From positions 1 through 30,555 of the IMG/VR virus record IMGVR_UViG_3300027909_000363: 30,555 nt of DNA. One strand, written 5' to 3'. Below are positions 29,900-30,555 of this stretch, one piece after another. Below the pieces are notes generated by a model that did not search any database, was not told the origin of the DNA, and saw nothing but the letters and a program-made list of their open reading frames with translations. Positions within the stretch are counted from its first letter, which is position 1. Each line of letters opens with the position of its first letter. The position numbers and the translations under genes were made by a program. This DNA is from a virus.

Positions 29900-29914
29900 C
29901 TTGTGGTGCATGTC

Positions 29915-30109
29915 CTACTCGGTGCCCTCCTCGCGACCGAGCTCGCCGAGCAGTTGCCGCCGAAGGCGGGCCGCGTCCTCGCTACGGCCGTCCGTCAACG
30001 CCTGCGAGAACTCGGTCACCAGCCTGAACTGACGCGAGCGCCTGAGCGCGCGCTGCTCGCCGATCTCCACCCCAAGATCGAAGATCATGATGGCTTCGTC
30101 CTCGGTCAT
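29915..30109 (-). CDS. conserved cassette protein 3, 64 aa (element B)
   Basis: MTEDEAIMIFDLGVEIGEQR, then ALRRSRQFRLVTEFSQALTD and an acidic-basic helical end. It is the homologue of 13780-13971, with identical first 18 residues and diverging after about residue 30. ATG at 30109 overlaps the previous stop by 4 nt. It is the last gene of the cassette here, because the 100-aa gene of element A is missing and the terminator region follows. Confidence 0.7.
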   Translation of the reverse strand: MTEDEAIMIFDLGVEIGEQRALRRSRQFRLVTEFSQALTDGRSEDAARLRRQLLGELGREEGTE

Positions 30110-30336
30110 GACGCCGCCTCTCCTGCCCAGGTGATCAACAACTCTCGGGCCTGGATCTCGGATAGGCCCGTGACATGGCGCGTGTCGCCCGTCCTGCGGG
30201 CTATCCACTTCTCCGGCACCGAACCGGCCACCCGCGCAGCAGTGCCGACCACACGGCCGGCCACGGTCGCCAGCAGTAGGCCCGGCCGGTCGTAGCCGGA
30301 CTCGTCGCGCGCGTGCTCCACCTTGATCTCAGCCAC
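30106..30336 (-). CDS. conserved cassette protein 2, 76 aa (element B)
   Basis: GTG at 30336 overlaps the preceding stop by 8 nt, as in element A. VAEIKVEHARDESGYDRPGL, a small hydrophobic beta-like LLLATVAGRVVGTAA, and VTGLSEIQARELLITW near the end. Homologous to 13968-14195, mainly at both ends; the middle is very different, unlike the neighbouring gene whose DNA is nearly identical. Confidence 0.65.
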   Translation of the reverse strand: MAEIKVEHARDESGYDRPGLLLATVAGRVVGTAARVAGSVPEKWIARRTGDTRHVTGLSEIQARELLITWAGEAAS

Positions 30337-30555
30337 TGCGACGCCCCAACCACGCGGCACCGCTGCGGGTCTGCCGATCGAGAGTCGAGAGCAGCACCCG
30401 CGGGCCGGGCGGGGCGAAGTGGTCAAGTACCTCGACGCGCTGCTCCGGGGTGAGGTCGCCGACGTGGGCGTACAGACCGAGCAAGGTCGCGGCGGTGCGG
30501 CGGCAGTCGACGCGGAAGTGCGCGAGCGCCTCGACCGCGCGGACCACGGCGTCAG
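30329..30555 (-). CDS. conserved cassette protein 1, partial at window edge (element B)
   Basis: The 5' end lies outside the window. The visible part (VRAVEALAHFRVDCRRTAAT to WLGRRSG) is the same protein as 14188-14439, with one visible difference (VLDHF for VLNHF). The underlying 227 nt differ at three positions. The rest of the right end of element B, by comparison with A, should hold an HTH gene, a zinc-finger gene and a DUF2637 gene. Confidence 0.7.
   Translation of the reverse strand, partial: DAVVRAVEALAHFRVDCRRTAATLLGLYAHVGDLTPEQRVEVLDHFAPPGPRVLLSTLDRQTRSGAAWLGRRSG

Noticed and set aside
1-30555. Actinomycete integrative and conjugative element (AICE)
   Set aside because: No FtsK/TraB-like DNA translocase or Spd transfer genes are found in the window. 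Terminase, protease and tape-measure genes point to phage origin. DUF2637 alone is not enough.

Overview
The window is high-GC actinobacterial DNA. Strong codon-position GC bias, frequent GTG starts, many 4-bp start/stop overlaps, a DUF2637-type membrane protein and an interrupted NB-ARC/AfsR-like regulator gene all suggest a filamentous actinomycete, possibly a Micromonosporaceae; the genus cannot be fixed from sequence reading alone.

It holds two related phage-derived integrative elements in direct tandem. Element A runs from about 125 to 16009 and appears complete. It has broken an NB-ARC ATPase gene exactly inside the P-loop codons. Element B starts at about 16010 and leaves the window at 30555 before its right end. 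Each element begins with a plus-strand large serine recombinase (171-1652 and 16055-17482) and ends with a minus-strand cassette of three small genes (13780-14439 and 29915-30555). In A these are followed by an HTH gene, a Zn-finger gene and a DUF2637 membrane gene. The A/B junction is an imperfect palindrome with the symmetry of a serine-integrase attP.

The blocks between recombinase and cassette lie in opposite orientations. In A one minus-strand operon-like series reads from 13382 down to 1746: a small helical protein, an ERF-type annealing protein, a TOPRIM protein, a SprT-like metalloprotease, a RepA-like ATPase with iteron-like repeats, tiny Zn-ribbon genes, HNH, a TerS-like protein, an excisionase-like HTH protein, a double-domain prohead protease and a tape-measure-like protein. 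In B the series is on the plus strand: small helical protein, Rad52/Sak-like annealing protein, HTH protein, TOPRIM/P-loop primase-helicase, tiny genes and HNH. A terminase large subunit follows on the minus strand, then plus-strand prohead protease, tail assembly chaperone with a lambda-like -1 slippery site, and tape measure. Neither element shows a portal, major capsid, tail-tube or baseplate gene. Both look like replicating, excising phage satellites or domesticated prophage remnants rather than complete phages.

The most striking structure is just after the element B tape-measure stop codon (29424-29842). Seven copies of a 27-29 nt GC-rich hairpin repeat alternate with six units of unrelated sequence, five of 33-35 nt and one of 58 nt, mostly at a 60-62 bp period. 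Every one of the six variable units contains its own, different, AT-richer palindrome. Element A carries exactly one copy of the same repeat (1704-1730) between the same flanks and no variable unit. The spacing resembles a CRISPR array, but palindromic spacers and the absence of cas genes argue against an ordinary one. It may be a new class of expandable hairpin array or structured RNA.
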